Below are positions 20,101-27,404 of a DNA stretch of 64,000 nt, piece by piece (positions within the stretch are counted from its first letter, which is position 1; every line of letters starts with the position of its first letter). The stretch is taken from NCBI RefSeq assembly GCF_002699205.1, contig NZ_PABT01000052.1:103544-167543 (forward strand). Reading direction: 5' to 3'. Under the pieces are notes generated by a model. It did not search any database. It worked only from the letters and a program-made list of their open reading frames with translations, and was not told where the DNA came from. Source of the stretch: Allomuricauda sp. Lineage in GTDB: Bacteria > Bacteroidota > Bacteroidia > Flavobacteriales > Flavobacteriaceae. A program made the position numbers and the translations under genes.

Positions 20101-20246
20101 GGTCAATCGGGGTGAGTGCTGTCGGAGGAATGCTCATCGGAACCATTTTTGGGGTTTTTGTGGTACCCGTGCTATTTGTGGTGTTCCAAGCACTGCAAGA
20201 ACGTATGTCGGGAAAACCGGAACCCATTGAAGTAAACAACGCTTAA
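17103..20246 (+). CDS. RND multidrug efflux permease (AcrB-type, HAE1)
   Basis: A 1047-residue inner-membrane RND pump of the hydrophobe/amphiphile (HAE1) class, driven by the proton gradient. Twelve membrane helices in two sets of six flank two large periplasmic loops. The paired acidic residues of helix 4 are present in GIVVDDAIVVVE, and the essential Lys of helix 10 is in LLAKNAILIVEFA. Length and start FIDRPVLSTV are standard. It lies between its adaptor and outer-membrane factor genes. The likely substrates are drugs, bile-salt-like or lipophilic compounds, not metals. Confidence 0.96.
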   Translation: MFQKFIDRPVLSTVISVIIVILGILGLSTLPVEQYPEIAPPTVQVTANYTGANAETVLNSVVIPLEEQINGVEGMTYMTSSASNDGAANISVYFELGVDPDIAAVNVQNRVARANSLLPQEVINTGVTTQKAQNSALLFFSIFSENEDYDATFVENYAKINLVPRLQRINGVGNVNVFGAKDYSMRIWISPDKMAAYNLVPADIQSALSEQNTEAATGKIGENADGIFEYVMKYKGRLSEVKEYENIILKTTEDGGFLRLKDVAEIELGALSYVRKNSGMGNPGVAVGVYQTSGSNANEIIEQIEGILEEAKADFPKGMDYVIPFNSKDFLDASIDHVVQTLIEAFILVFIVVFLFLQDFRSTLIPAISVPVAIVGTFFFLQLFGYSINMLTLFAMILAIGIVVDDAIVVVEAVHAKLEEGAESAKTATRNAMSEISGAIISITLVMSAVFIPVSFIQGSSGVFYQQFGITLAVAILISAVNALTLSPALAALFLKPHNPEKGGKSNFLKRFFKAFNIGFTAMTNKYTNTIGSLVKRKWVTFAILIGFSVVAIYLFKSTPSGFVPDEDRGMIFANVSMPPGTTIEKTEETIMKLDSIYESMDVIDARMSVAGFSILNRVSAGSYAFSIMKLKDWSEREADSLSVEATLKKLYGITAGFKDAQIIYFTPPSIQGFGTSSGFEVQLQSKTGEDWNAINDVKNQFLGALNARPEIQYAISQFDPGFPQFDLDIDMEKVKMAGLSATDIFNALQGYYGGIYATDFNKFGKQYRVMIQAKPEDRANENSLNHIFVRNSDGESVAVSQFVTLKKIYGPEVVQRFNLLSAVNITGAPNPGYSTGDAINAIEEVAAQVLPTSYTYEYSGLTREESNAGSQTILIFILSLVFVYFLLSAQYESYILPLSILLSLPVGIAGAILFINLAGLQNNIYFQIALIMLIGLLAKNAILIVEFALQRRRAGLSLYDAAADGARARLRPILMTSFAFIFGLLPLALSSGIGAIGNRSIGVSAVGGMLIGTIFGVFVVPVLFVVFQALQERMSGKPEPIEVNNA

Positions 20247-20263
20247 TTACAAAGCTTAAAAGC

Positions 20264-21664
20264 ATGAAAACAAGATCCATATACAAATTCATTCTGTTGC
20301 TCTCAGTTGCTTTGCTGTTACAATCCTGTTTTGTGGCAAAAAACTACTCCAGACCAGAAATAGAGACCGAGAATCTTTACAGAACGGACAATTTGCCAAA
20401 AGACAGTATTTCCATGGCAGATGTCTCTTGGAAAGACCTTTTTAAGGATGAGCAATTAAAATCCTACATTGAAAAAGGCCTTGAGAACAATATAGATATT
20501 AGGGTCGCACTACAAAACATTGTTGCTGCGGAAGCCTATGTTAAACAAGGAAAGGCCGGATACTTTCCCACATTGTCCGGAACGGCAAGTTTTACCAGGA
20601 CCAAAAATTCGGAAAACAGCCAGTTCGGAAGCTTTTTTACAAGTCCTTTGGAACAATATGAACTATCCGGAGCCCTTTCTTGGGAAGCTGATATCTGGGG
20701 GAAAATACGGAGTAATAAACGTGCCTACACTGCTGCTTATCTACAGAGCGTGGCTGCACACCAAGCCGTAAAGACCAATTTGATTGCGGGCATAGCGGAT
20801 AGTTATTATCAACTAATGGCACTTGACAAACAATTAGAGGTGGCCAAAGAAACCTTGGAAGCTAGAAAGAAGAGCCTTGAAACCACAATTGCCTTAAAAG
20901 ATGCCGGCCAAGTGACCGAAGTTGCCGTAAAACAGACCGAGGCACAAGTGCACACCACCAAAATTATTGTGATTGAACTTGAAAACAACATTAAGCTTTT
21001 GGAAAATGCATTTAGTATTCTTTTGGGTGAAGCTCCACAGAAAATTCAACGCGGTAGTCTGGACGACCAAACCATTGATACGGAATTGAGTACCGGAGTG
21101 CCATATTTGCTTCTTGCCAATCGTCCCGACGTGATGCAAGCCGAATACGGCCTTATCAATGCCTTTGAACTCACGAACGTGGCCAAAAGCAGCCTGTATC
21201 CCTCTTTGAGCTTATCGGCTTCAGGTGGTTTTCAGAGTTTGGAATTTGAAAATTGGTTGGATGCAAGTTCCCTTTTCTCATCCTTGGTTGGCTCTTTGAC
21301 TCAACCCATTTTTAATGGAAGACGTTTACGTACCCAAATGGAAGTCGCCAAAGCGCAGCAAGAGCAAGCACTTTTAAATTATAAGCAAGCATTGCTCACG
21401 GCTGGACGAGAAGTAAGCGACGCTTTGTATACCTACGATGCGGAGACCCGTAAATTGGAGGCCCGCTCCAAAGAGCTCGAAGCCTATACCAAAGCAGAAG
21501 ATTATTCCGAAGAATTGTTGAACAACGGTCTAGCCAACTATTTGGAAGTGTTGACCGCAAGACAAAATGCCCTGAACTCTGAGCTTAATTATGTGGATTC
21601 AAAATATGCACAACTCAGTGCTATTGTGGAATTGTACAGAGCACTAGGTGGGGGTTGGAAATAA
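20264..21664 (+). CDS. Outer-membrane efflux lipoprotein (OprM/NodT-type TolC family)
   Basis: A 466-residue TolC-family outer-membrane factor. The signal ends with lipobox LQSC (Cys22), as in OprM. Two internally repeated outer membrane efflux regions with long helices (about residues 65-260 and 285-460) are clear, and the typical segment RPDVMQAEYGLINA is present. It starts 18 nt after the RND pump gene and completes the tripartite system. Followed by an intrinsic terminator at 21773. Confidence 0.95.
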   Translation: MKTRSIYKFILLLSVALLLQSCFVAKNYSRPEIETENLYRTDNLPKDSISMADVSWKDLFKDEQLKSYIEKGLENNIDIRVALQNIVAAEAYVKQGKAGYFPTLSGTASFTRTKNSENSQFGSFFTSPLEQYELSGALSWEADIWGKIRSNKRAYTAAYLQSVAAHQAVKTNLIAGIADSYYQLMALDKQLEVAKETLEARKKSLETTIALKDAGQVTEVAVKQTEAQVHTTKIIVIELENNIKLLENAFSILLGEAPQKIQRGSLDDQTIDTELSTGVPYLLLANRPDVMQAEYGLINAFELTNVAKSSLYPSLSLSASGGFQSLEFENWLDASSLFSSLVGSLTQPIFNGRRLRTQMEVAKAQQEQALLNYKQALLTAGREVSDALYTYDAETRKLEARSKELEAYTKAEDYSEELLNNGLANYLEVLTARQNALNSELNYVDSKYAQLSAIVELYRALGGGWK

Positions 21665-22207
21665 TATCCCATGGAAAACTTTGCCAAGTAGTCGGTAGAG
21701 GGAACCCTAATGTTGGATTGCCCAAACAAAAGGGCCCAATGGAGAACACCGCCATACCATAATAATTATACACAAAAAGGGTTGATTACTTTTTAGTAAT
21801 TCAACCCTTTTTTCTTCGTGGCCTTAAAGTGTGGCCAAAAGGCCCATCAAGAATATTCCCACCAAAAAACACAAGAATTGGCACCGGTTTAAAAATGGCC
21901 AAGATTCAATTGATTTCCCCATTTTATGCTCCCAAATGGAAAAAATTGTCAATTCCAAGACCCTTTCTTCCATCAATACGATATCAACGGGCGGCTAGAC
22001 CATATCATTATCAATAACCTAGACAGTAAATCCTGTTGCTATTTCTTCAAAAAAGCCCCTACAGCCGCCCCTGCCACTATCATATTTTCAACCATACCCA
22101 TCATATTTTAATATATTCTTATATAATGAACTGATTTTTACATTATTATCGTTGATTTTCCCTGATTGATCACATAATTTTAAATTCTTCTAAAAACTAA
22201 AAAACCA
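21665..22207 (+). other. 543-bp intergenic stretch with one terminator
   Basis: Apart from the terminator at 21773-21814, I see no supported gene. Short open frames here on + look random. A 21-codon frame on minus (22039-22104) with an alanine-glycine rich product is described among the findings but not called. The last 110 nt before 22208 are AT-rich and should hold the promoter of the aminotransferase gene. Confidence 0.5.
21773..21814 (+). terminator. Intrinsic terminator of the RND operon
   Basis: The stem GGGTTGATTACT (21779-21790) pairs with AGTAATTCAACCC (21795-21807) with one bulged base, loop TTTT, flanked by an A run on the left and six Ts on the right. It may act in both directions. 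Confidence 0.85.
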
Positions 22208-23407
22208 ATGGGAACTACAACTAACATCAACAGACGCGATTGGATAAGAAAAAGTGTGCTCACCGCGGGTGGTGCAATGGCCTTGCCCTATATAGGATTG
22301 GCCGAAACACCAAAGGCTCCATTAACTTTGGACGCCCAAGGAAATGCCGTATATAGTCCATTCTTTAAAGAATATCTGCCGAAACCTGATGCCATGCTGC
22401 CTCAATTGGCCGCAAAGCTAAACGCGAATGAAAATCCATATGGCCCATCCCCGATGGCCGTGGAAGCATTTAAAAACTCCGTAGCTGGAGGGAATAGATA
22501 CGCTTGGAAGGAATTGTTCCAACTCGTGGACAAGATTGCGGATTTTGAAGGAGTTGAGAGCAAAAATATTATGATGGGCCCCGGGTCCTCCGATCTGTTG
22601 GAAAAAACCGCCATGGTTTTCTTTTTGAATGGGGGCAACGTTGTTTCCGCCGACCCATCATACATGTCGCTCATTAGGGTAGCTGAATCCGTTGGGGCTT
22701 CATGGAAACCTGTTCCGCTAAAAGATGACTGGTCACACGACCTTAAGGCCATGGAAGAGGCTATTGACGACGAGACCAAATTGGTCTATATCTGCAACCC
22801 AAACAATCCAACCGGTTCTATGACCGATCATGAGGAGTTGGTGGACTTTTGCTCACGAGTATCAGAAAAAGTTCCAGTTTTTGTTGATGAAGCTTATCTG
22901 TGGTTCTTGGATGATGGGGCCAAAAAAAGTATGGTTTCGTTGGTAAACCAAGGAAAAGATGTGATCATCGCCAGAACCTTCTCCAAAATACATGGTATGG
23001 CCGGTCTTCGTGTCGGATACATTGTTGCTCTTGAAGAAACCTTGGGAAGACTCCAGAAAATTACCCGTGGAGGAATGGGAATTACATTGCCTTCCGTGTA
23101 CGGTGCCATGGCAGCCATGGATGATGCGGAATTCATAGAAAAATCCCGAACCCTCAATACTGAATGCAGAGAATATGTTTATCAAAGCTTGAAACAATTG
23201 GGGATTACTTCCTATATACCCTCTTCAACCAGTTTTGTCATTTTCCCTATCGAAATGGAAGGTAGGCCGTTCCTAGAACAAATGACAGAGTTAAAAGTAG
23301 GGGTTCGAGCGTTCCAGTTTAATGACCAAAACTGGTGCCGTGTAAGTATTGGAACCATGGACGAAATGAAAACATTTACCGCTGCACTCAATAAAGTACT
23401 GGTATAG
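22208..23407 (+). CDS. TAT-signal class I/II aminotransferase (HisC-like)
   Basis: A 399-residue fold-type I PLP aminotransferase, closest in look to histidinol-phosphate aminotransferase. The N-terminus NRRDWIRKSVLTAGGAMALP has a twin-arginine and hydrophobic stretch like a TAT export signal, which HisC lacks. PLP-site features are visible: LNANENPYGPSP near residue 75, CNPNNPTG near 197, and the Schiff-base lysine in ARTFSKIHGMAGLRVGY. No his genes are nearby. The stop overlaps the start of an AEC-type permease gene, so the two are coupled. It is probably an exported enzyme acting on an amino acid or imidazole-like compound; the substrate is unknown. Confidence 0.85.
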   Translation: MGTTTNINRRDWIRKSVLTAGGAMALPYIGLAETPKAPLTLDAQGNAVYSPFFKEYLPKPDAMLPQLAAKLNANENPYGPSPMAVEAFKNSVAGGNRYAWKELFQLVDKIADFEGVESKNIMMGPGSSDLLEKTAMVFFLNGGNVVSADPSYMSLIRVAESVGASWKPVPLKDDWSHDLKAMEEAIDDETKLVYICNPNNPTGSMTDHEELVDFCSRVSEKVPVFVDEAYLWFLDDGAKKSMVSLVNQGKDVIIARTFSKIHGMAGLRVGYIVALEETLGRLQKITRGGMGITLPSVYGAMAAMDDAEFIEKSRTLNTECREYVYQSLKQLGITSYIPSSTSFVIFPIEMEGRPFLEQMTELKVGVRAFQFNDQNWCRVSIGTMDEMKTFTAALNKVLV

Positions 23408-24546
23408 TGGACATTGGCATCCAAAAAACCATTGTATTCCTTTTTTTCATCTTAATCGGGATTTTACTTAAAGTAAAGTTTAGATCCAAAGAAGAAATCA
23501 CTGGAATAAAAAAAGTAATTCTAAACCTTGCTTTGCCCGCAACAATATTCATTGCATTATTGGGCATAAAGGTGGAGTTGCATTTATTGATTTTGCCCCT
23601 GTTGGCACTTGGGCTTAACCTATTGCTGTTTTTTGCCATGCCCCTTGTTCTGCCCCTCATGGGTATTGGCAAAGGAACATCCGAATTTAGAACGGCCAAA
23701 TTATTGGTGCCTTCCTTGGCTCCCGGTTTGTCCTCCTTTCCATTTATTTTGGAGTTTTTAGGTGAGGAATATCTGGCAAAGGCAGCTATGTCGGACCTGG
23801 GGAACAAGGTCTTTGTACTTTTCTTTCTGTATTTGGTAGCCATGAACTGGCACTATAGCTTGCAGTCCACTGAAAAGAACAATGATGGGACCAAATTAAA
23901 ACCATTGATCAAAGCCATGATCTCAGAACCAGTAAATGTGTTTATCGGTGCAGCTTTGGTTTTACTGGCATTTGGGCTTAGTATGGATTCGTTACCCTTC
24001 TTTCTTAGCGAGACCCTTGAAAAATTAAGTTTGATCATGACGCCCTTGGTATTGCTTTTTATTGGTTTGGCCGTAAAAATCAAGAGGAAACAATTTCTTC
24101 AGATATTTTCCCTATTGTGTACCCGTGCAGGATTGATTTTATTGATTTCCTGGGCTTTTGTTATGATAACGGGTCTGGAGGCGCAAAAAGAAATATTGCT
24201 GATCATGGCCTTTGGATTAAGTGCCTGTAGCTTTTGGCCCTACGCACACATAGCTGCAGTTGATAGTATGGAGATGGACAAAAAATCCAAACAAAGAACC
24301 TTTAGCAGTGATTTTGGTGTGGCCATTTTGGCATTGTCCTTCCCATTGTCCACCATGTTGATATTGGCTACTTTGAACAGCGGATCCTTTTTTGTAAATC
24401 CATTTAATATTTTCATGACGGCTATGTTGTTATTGGTAGTTGGACTTGCGTTTCCTTTGATCAGCGGTGTTGGCAAAAAAAAGTGGTCAGAACAAAAATT
24501 AATTGATCATGAGTTGAAATCCCCTGCTACCGAAAAAGCCGCTTAA
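23407..24546 (+). CDS. AEC-type (auxin efflux carrier-like) permease
   Basis: A 379-residue membrane protein with about ten hydrophobic helices arranged as two halves. The conserved start EEITGIKKVILNLALPATIF and the central polar break resemble the AEC permease family, which moves organic anions. It starts with GTG at 23407, overlapping the aminotransferase stop by one base, so translation is coupled. The pair suggests that the permease handles the substrate or product of the aminotransferase; this is inference. Confidence 0.8.
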   Translation: MDIGIQKTIVFLFFILIGILLKVKFRSKEEITGIKKVILNLALPATIFIALLGIKVELHLLILPLLALGLNLLLFFAMPLVLPLMGIGKGTSEFRTAKLLVPSLAPGLSSFPFILEFLGEEYLAKAAMSDLGNKVFVLFFLYLVAMNWHYSLQSTEKNNDGTKLKPLIKAMISEPVNVFIGAALVLLAFGLSMDSLPFFLSETLEKLSLIMTPLVLLFIGLAVKIKRKQFLQIFSLLCTRAGLILLISWAFVMITGLEAQKEILLIMAFGLSACSFWPYAHIAAVDSMEMDKKSKQRTFSSDFGVAILALSFPLSTMLILATLNSGSFFVNPFNIFMTAMLLLVVGLAFPLISGVGKKKWSEQKLIDHELKSPATEKAA

Positions 24547-24592
24547 TACAATTATTTTCCCGTTAATTAATCACCTTTGATATAACAATAGA

Positions 24593-24628
24593 ACAAAAAA
24601 AGAGTGCCCTTGGTACAACGGGCACTCT
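24593..24628 (-). terminator. Intrinsic terminator of the 24662 gene
   Basis: On the minus strand AGAGTGCCC (24620-24628) pairs with GGGCACTCT (24601-24609) and is followed by a T run of seven or more. No T run follows on +, so it serves the minus-strand gene. Confidence 0.85.
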
Positions 24629-24661
24629 CCATAACATGAAAAATATAAAAACTACTGCAAC

Positions 24662-25543
24662 CTAATCCAGTAGTTTATTGTTAAAACGGTATTTGACACC
24701 TATTGTACCATAAAACCCGTTGTTATAATCAAAGTCGTAAATCTCATTGCCGTCATAGTCTTCAACAGTCATGTTGTTGTACAGACTAAACCCTGCATCT
24801 ATATTAAGACTGAAATTACCCAAGAAATTGAACTGGTATCCAAGCCCTGAAACCACAGAAGTTTGTCTGAGAATGCCGGTATCCTCAAAATCCGATACTT
24901 TAACCTCCATTTCATCATTAAAAGAACCCATAAAACCATCCAACTTGGCAAAAGCGGTGAATTGATGGCTTTGACCCACATTATATGTGGCATACATTTC
25001 CGGTATACCTAATTGATACCCGAATTTTTCAGTCACTTGTTTAGAATAGGTCACCCATGGAATTGGGGTGTCAATTCCGTATTGATGGTCATAAATGACA
25101 CCAATTTTCCAGATGCTATTATTTTCTACATCTGTGTTGCGAAAAATCAAGCTCCCATTGTAAAACACATCATCTCCGCCCATATCGTTTTCAAAATTGG
25201 AAGAAATCTGTCCCTCCCCAGTCAATACAACGCTCCAATTATCTGGAAGTGCGTGGGCAAACTTTAATGAACCGGAAAACATATTGAAATGCTCGATCAT
25301 CTCCGTTGTAAAGGGAACATCGGCATCAACATATTCAATATTGGTCGCTTGATAGTCTCCTCCCAAACTAAGGCTATAACTATCCGTTTTAAGCAATGGA
25401 AAACCAACAACGAATTTGGTTTTATTGATCGTGGCAACATTACTGCCAGAAAACAAACCTTGCTCAAATCCAATCTCATCGGAAGATTGTGCCATCGAAA
25501 AGCCAAAGTGCAAAATGGCCAAAATTAATACTACTTTCTTCAT
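24662..25543 (-). CDS. Outer-membrane beta-barrel-like protein (possibly DUF6268)
   Basis: A 293-residue protein with a clear signal peptide (ending FSMAQ at about residue 19). The rest alternates polar and hydrophobic residues with many Gly, Tyr and Phe, has repeating beta-hairpin character, and ends in GVKYRFNNKLLD, close to an outer-membrane barrel C-terminus. It resembles the DUF6268 group of flavobacterial barrel proteins, but that assignment needs a profile search. It is a monocistronic gene with its own terminator, convergent with the permease gene. Function unknown. Confidence 0.75.
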   Translation of the reverse strand: MKKVVLILAILHFGFSMAQSSDEIGFEQGLFSGSNVATINKTKFVVGFPLLKTDSYSLSLGGDYQATNIEYVDADVPFTTEMIEHFNMFSGSLKFAHALPDNWSVVLTGEGQISSNFENDMGGDDVFYNGSLIFRNTDVENNSIWKIGVIYDHQYGIDTPIPWVTYSKQVTEKFGYQLGIPEMYATYNVGQSHQFTAFAKLDGFMGSFNDEMEVKVSDFEDTGILRQTSVVSGLGYQFNFLGNFSLNIDAGFSLYNNMTVEDYDGNEIYDFDYNNGFYGTIGVKYRFNNKLLD

Positions 25544-25711
25544 TAGTTCACGTGGTTTTAAAGCACTAAACTAATCTCCCAACTATTGAAAAGCTAGCTG
25601 TATTTGGACCTTTAACAGAAGATTTAGGGGGGTTATCTACCAACTCGAAAAATGTATCTATGAACAGGAACAGGGAGGAAAGTTGAAAGAGCAAAAATTC
25701 GAATTATAAGA

Positions 25712-26185
25712 CTACCATTTAGTATAGGGGAGCTTGCTCAATTGGGAATTGTAGTATTGAATCTGGCCCGTTACCTCCTCACCGAGCCAATCCGGTTTTT
25801 CAAAACGTTCATCTTCATGGTTCAACTCCACTTCTGCCAAAACAAGACCTTTGTTCTCGCCCAAGAACTCATCCACTTCGTACACGTGTTCACCATAAGG
25901 CACCTCAAACCGAACCTTTTCCAAAATACCTGCTTCACATAGGTCGATCAGGTTGGCGGCTTCTGCTGCGCTAATTTCCGTTTCCCATTCAAATCGGGTG
26001 GTTCCAGAATCATTACTGGCACCTTTCACCGTCAAATATCCTTGGTCACCTTTTATTCTAACCCTGACCGTCCTATGTGGGTCCGTGTTCAGGAACCCTT
26101 GAACAATTCGTGTTTGGGACGAGGCCTTTTCTTTATACACATCCGACCTAACTAAAAATTTTCGTTCTATTTCCAAGTGTTCCAT
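25712..26185 (-). CDS. CYTH domain protein
   Basis: A 157-residue CYTH (adenylate cyclase CyaB/thiamine triphosphatase) protein. The hallmark EIERKFLV is at the N-terminus, followed by the alternating charged strands of the triphosphate tunnel, for example RTVRVRIKGDQGYLTVKG and FEWETEI. It probably hydrolyses a triphosphate with divalent metal; inorganic triphosphate is a common substrate for short CYTH proteins. I chose the ATG at 26185 over a TTG one codon upstream. It is divergent from dinB with only 27 nt between the starts. Confidence 0.9.
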   Translation of the reverse strand: MEHLEIERKFLVRSDVYKEKASSQTRIVQGFLNTDPHRTVRVRIKGDQGYLTVKGASNDSGTTRFEWETEISAAEAANLIDLCEAGILEKVRFEVPYGEHVYEVDEFLGENKGLVLAEVELNHEDERFEKPDWLGEEVTGQIQYYNSQLSKLPYTKW

Positions 26186-26201
26186 CAAACTAAATATACC
26201 C

Positions 26202-26209
26202 TAAATTTG
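26202..26209 (+). promoter_or_regulatory. -7 promoter element of dinB
   Basis: TAAATTTG, an exact TAnnTTTG match, ends 3 nt before the dinB ATG at 26213. If it is used, the dinB mRNA would be leaderless or nearly so. Confidence 0.5.
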
Positions 26210-26212
26210 AAA

Positions 26213-27313
26213 ATGGACTTCAATTTTCCGCTCAGAAAAATTATTCATGTGGATATGGATGCCTTTTATGCGTCCGTAGAACAGCACGACGACCCAGAAC
26301 TTAAGGGGAAACCCATTGCCGTGGGTGGAGGGTCAAAACGTGGCGTTGTGTCAGCTGCAAGCTACGAAGCCCGGAAATTTGGGGTACGGAGTGCCATGTC
26401 AGGAGCTATTGCCCGCAAAAATTGCCCTAATCTTATTTTTGTAAAACCCCGTTTTGATCGCTACAAGGAAATTTCAATGCAGATCAGGAGCATCTTTTTC
26501 GAATATACGGACTTGGTAGAACCGCTATCCTTGGACGAGGCTTATTTGGATGTTACCGAAAACAAAAAAGGAAACCCCTCTGCCACATTGATTGCCAGAG
26601 AAATCAGGCAAAAAATACTGGATAGAACAGGGTTGACGGCTTCGGCGGGAATTTCCATAAACAAGTTTATAGCCAAGGTTGCCAGTGATTACAACAAGCC
26701 CAATGGGCAAAAAACGGTAAACCCCGAAGAAGTAATTGCCTTTTTGGAAAACCTCGATGTTCGAAAATTTTATGGTGTGGGGAAGGTCACCGCCGAAAAA
26801 ATGTACCGTTTGGGCATTTTTACCGGATTGGACCTAAAGAAAAAATCCCTTGGGTTTTTGGAGGAGCATTTTGGAAAAAGTGGTAGTTACTATTACAATG
26901 TGGTACGAGGGATTCATTTGAGTCCCGTAAAGCCGCACCGAATTCCAAAATCGGTGGGTGCGGAACGTACATTTTCTGAAAATCTGAGCAGTGAAATCTT
27001 TATGCTTGAAAAATTGGAGAACATTGCTACAGAATTGGAAAGAAGGCTTCAAAAGTCCAAAATAGCAGGTAAAACGGTCACTTTAAAAATAAAGTACAGT
27101 GATTTTACCCTCCAAACAAGAAGCAAAACCCTCCCCTATTTTATAGCAACCAAAGATTTGATATTGGAGACCGCCAAAGAACTCCTGTACCAATCATCCT
27201 TGGAAAATTCAGTCCGGTTATTGGGCATCTCATTGACCAACCTCAACACGGAAAAGAAAAAAAAGAGCGAGGAAAAAGAGTCTGTGCTCGTTCAACTCAA
27301 ATTTGATTTTTAA
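26213..27313 (+). CDS. dinB: DNA polymerase IV (DinB, Y-family)
   Basis: A 366-residue Y-family translesion polymerase. The catalytic motifs are plain: IHVDMDAFYASVEQ at residues 11-24 and LSLDEAYLDVT near 104, with metal-binding Asp and Glu. The thumb (helix-hairpin-helix, FYGVGKVTAEKM) and little-finger domain follow. I chose the ATG at 26213 because an earlier frame start at 26177 would overlap the divergent CYTH gene and carries no conserved residues. The C-terminus ends VLVQLKFDF, a beta-clamp-binding-like tail (hydrophobic QLxFxF). Confidence 0.95.
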   Translation: MDFNFPLRKIIHVDMDAFYASVEQHDDPELKGKPIAVGGGSKRGVVSAASYEARKFGVRSAMSGAIARKNCPNLIFVKPRFDRYKEISMQIRSIFFEYTDLVEPLSLDEAYLDVTENKKGNPSATLIAREIRQKILDRTGLTASAGISINKFIAKVASDYNKPNGQKTVNPEEVIAFLENLDVRKFYGVGKVTAEKMYRLGIFTGLDLKKKSLGFLEEHFGKSGSYYYNVVRGIHLSPVKPHRIPKSVGAERTFSENLSSEIFMLEKLENIATELERRLQKSKIAGKTVTLKIKYSDFTLQTRSKTLPYFIATKDLILETAKELLYQSSLENSVRLLGISLTNLNTEKKKKSEEKESVLVQLKFDF

Positions 27314-27319
27314 AAAAGA

Positions 27320-27396
27320 GACTGTCTGAAAAGTTTTTTGGGTCAACCTAAAACAAGTTGGGAATGACTGGTAACTTAAAAGCTTTTCGGACAGTC
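27320..27396. repeat. Long inverted repeat with nested repeat between convergent genes
   Basis: GACTGTCTGAAAAG (27320-27333) pairs with CTTTTCGGACAGTC (27383-27396) over 14 bp with one G-U pair. The 49-nt interior holds a second inverted repeat, GTCA at 27342-27345 with TGAC at 27365-27368 and CAAC with GTTG inside. It sits between convergent dinB and the M16 protease gene, so it may end transcription of both. Its nested design looks like a dispersed intergenic repeat of flavobacteria. Confidence 0.7.
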
Positions 27397-27404
27397 CCCT
27401 ATAT

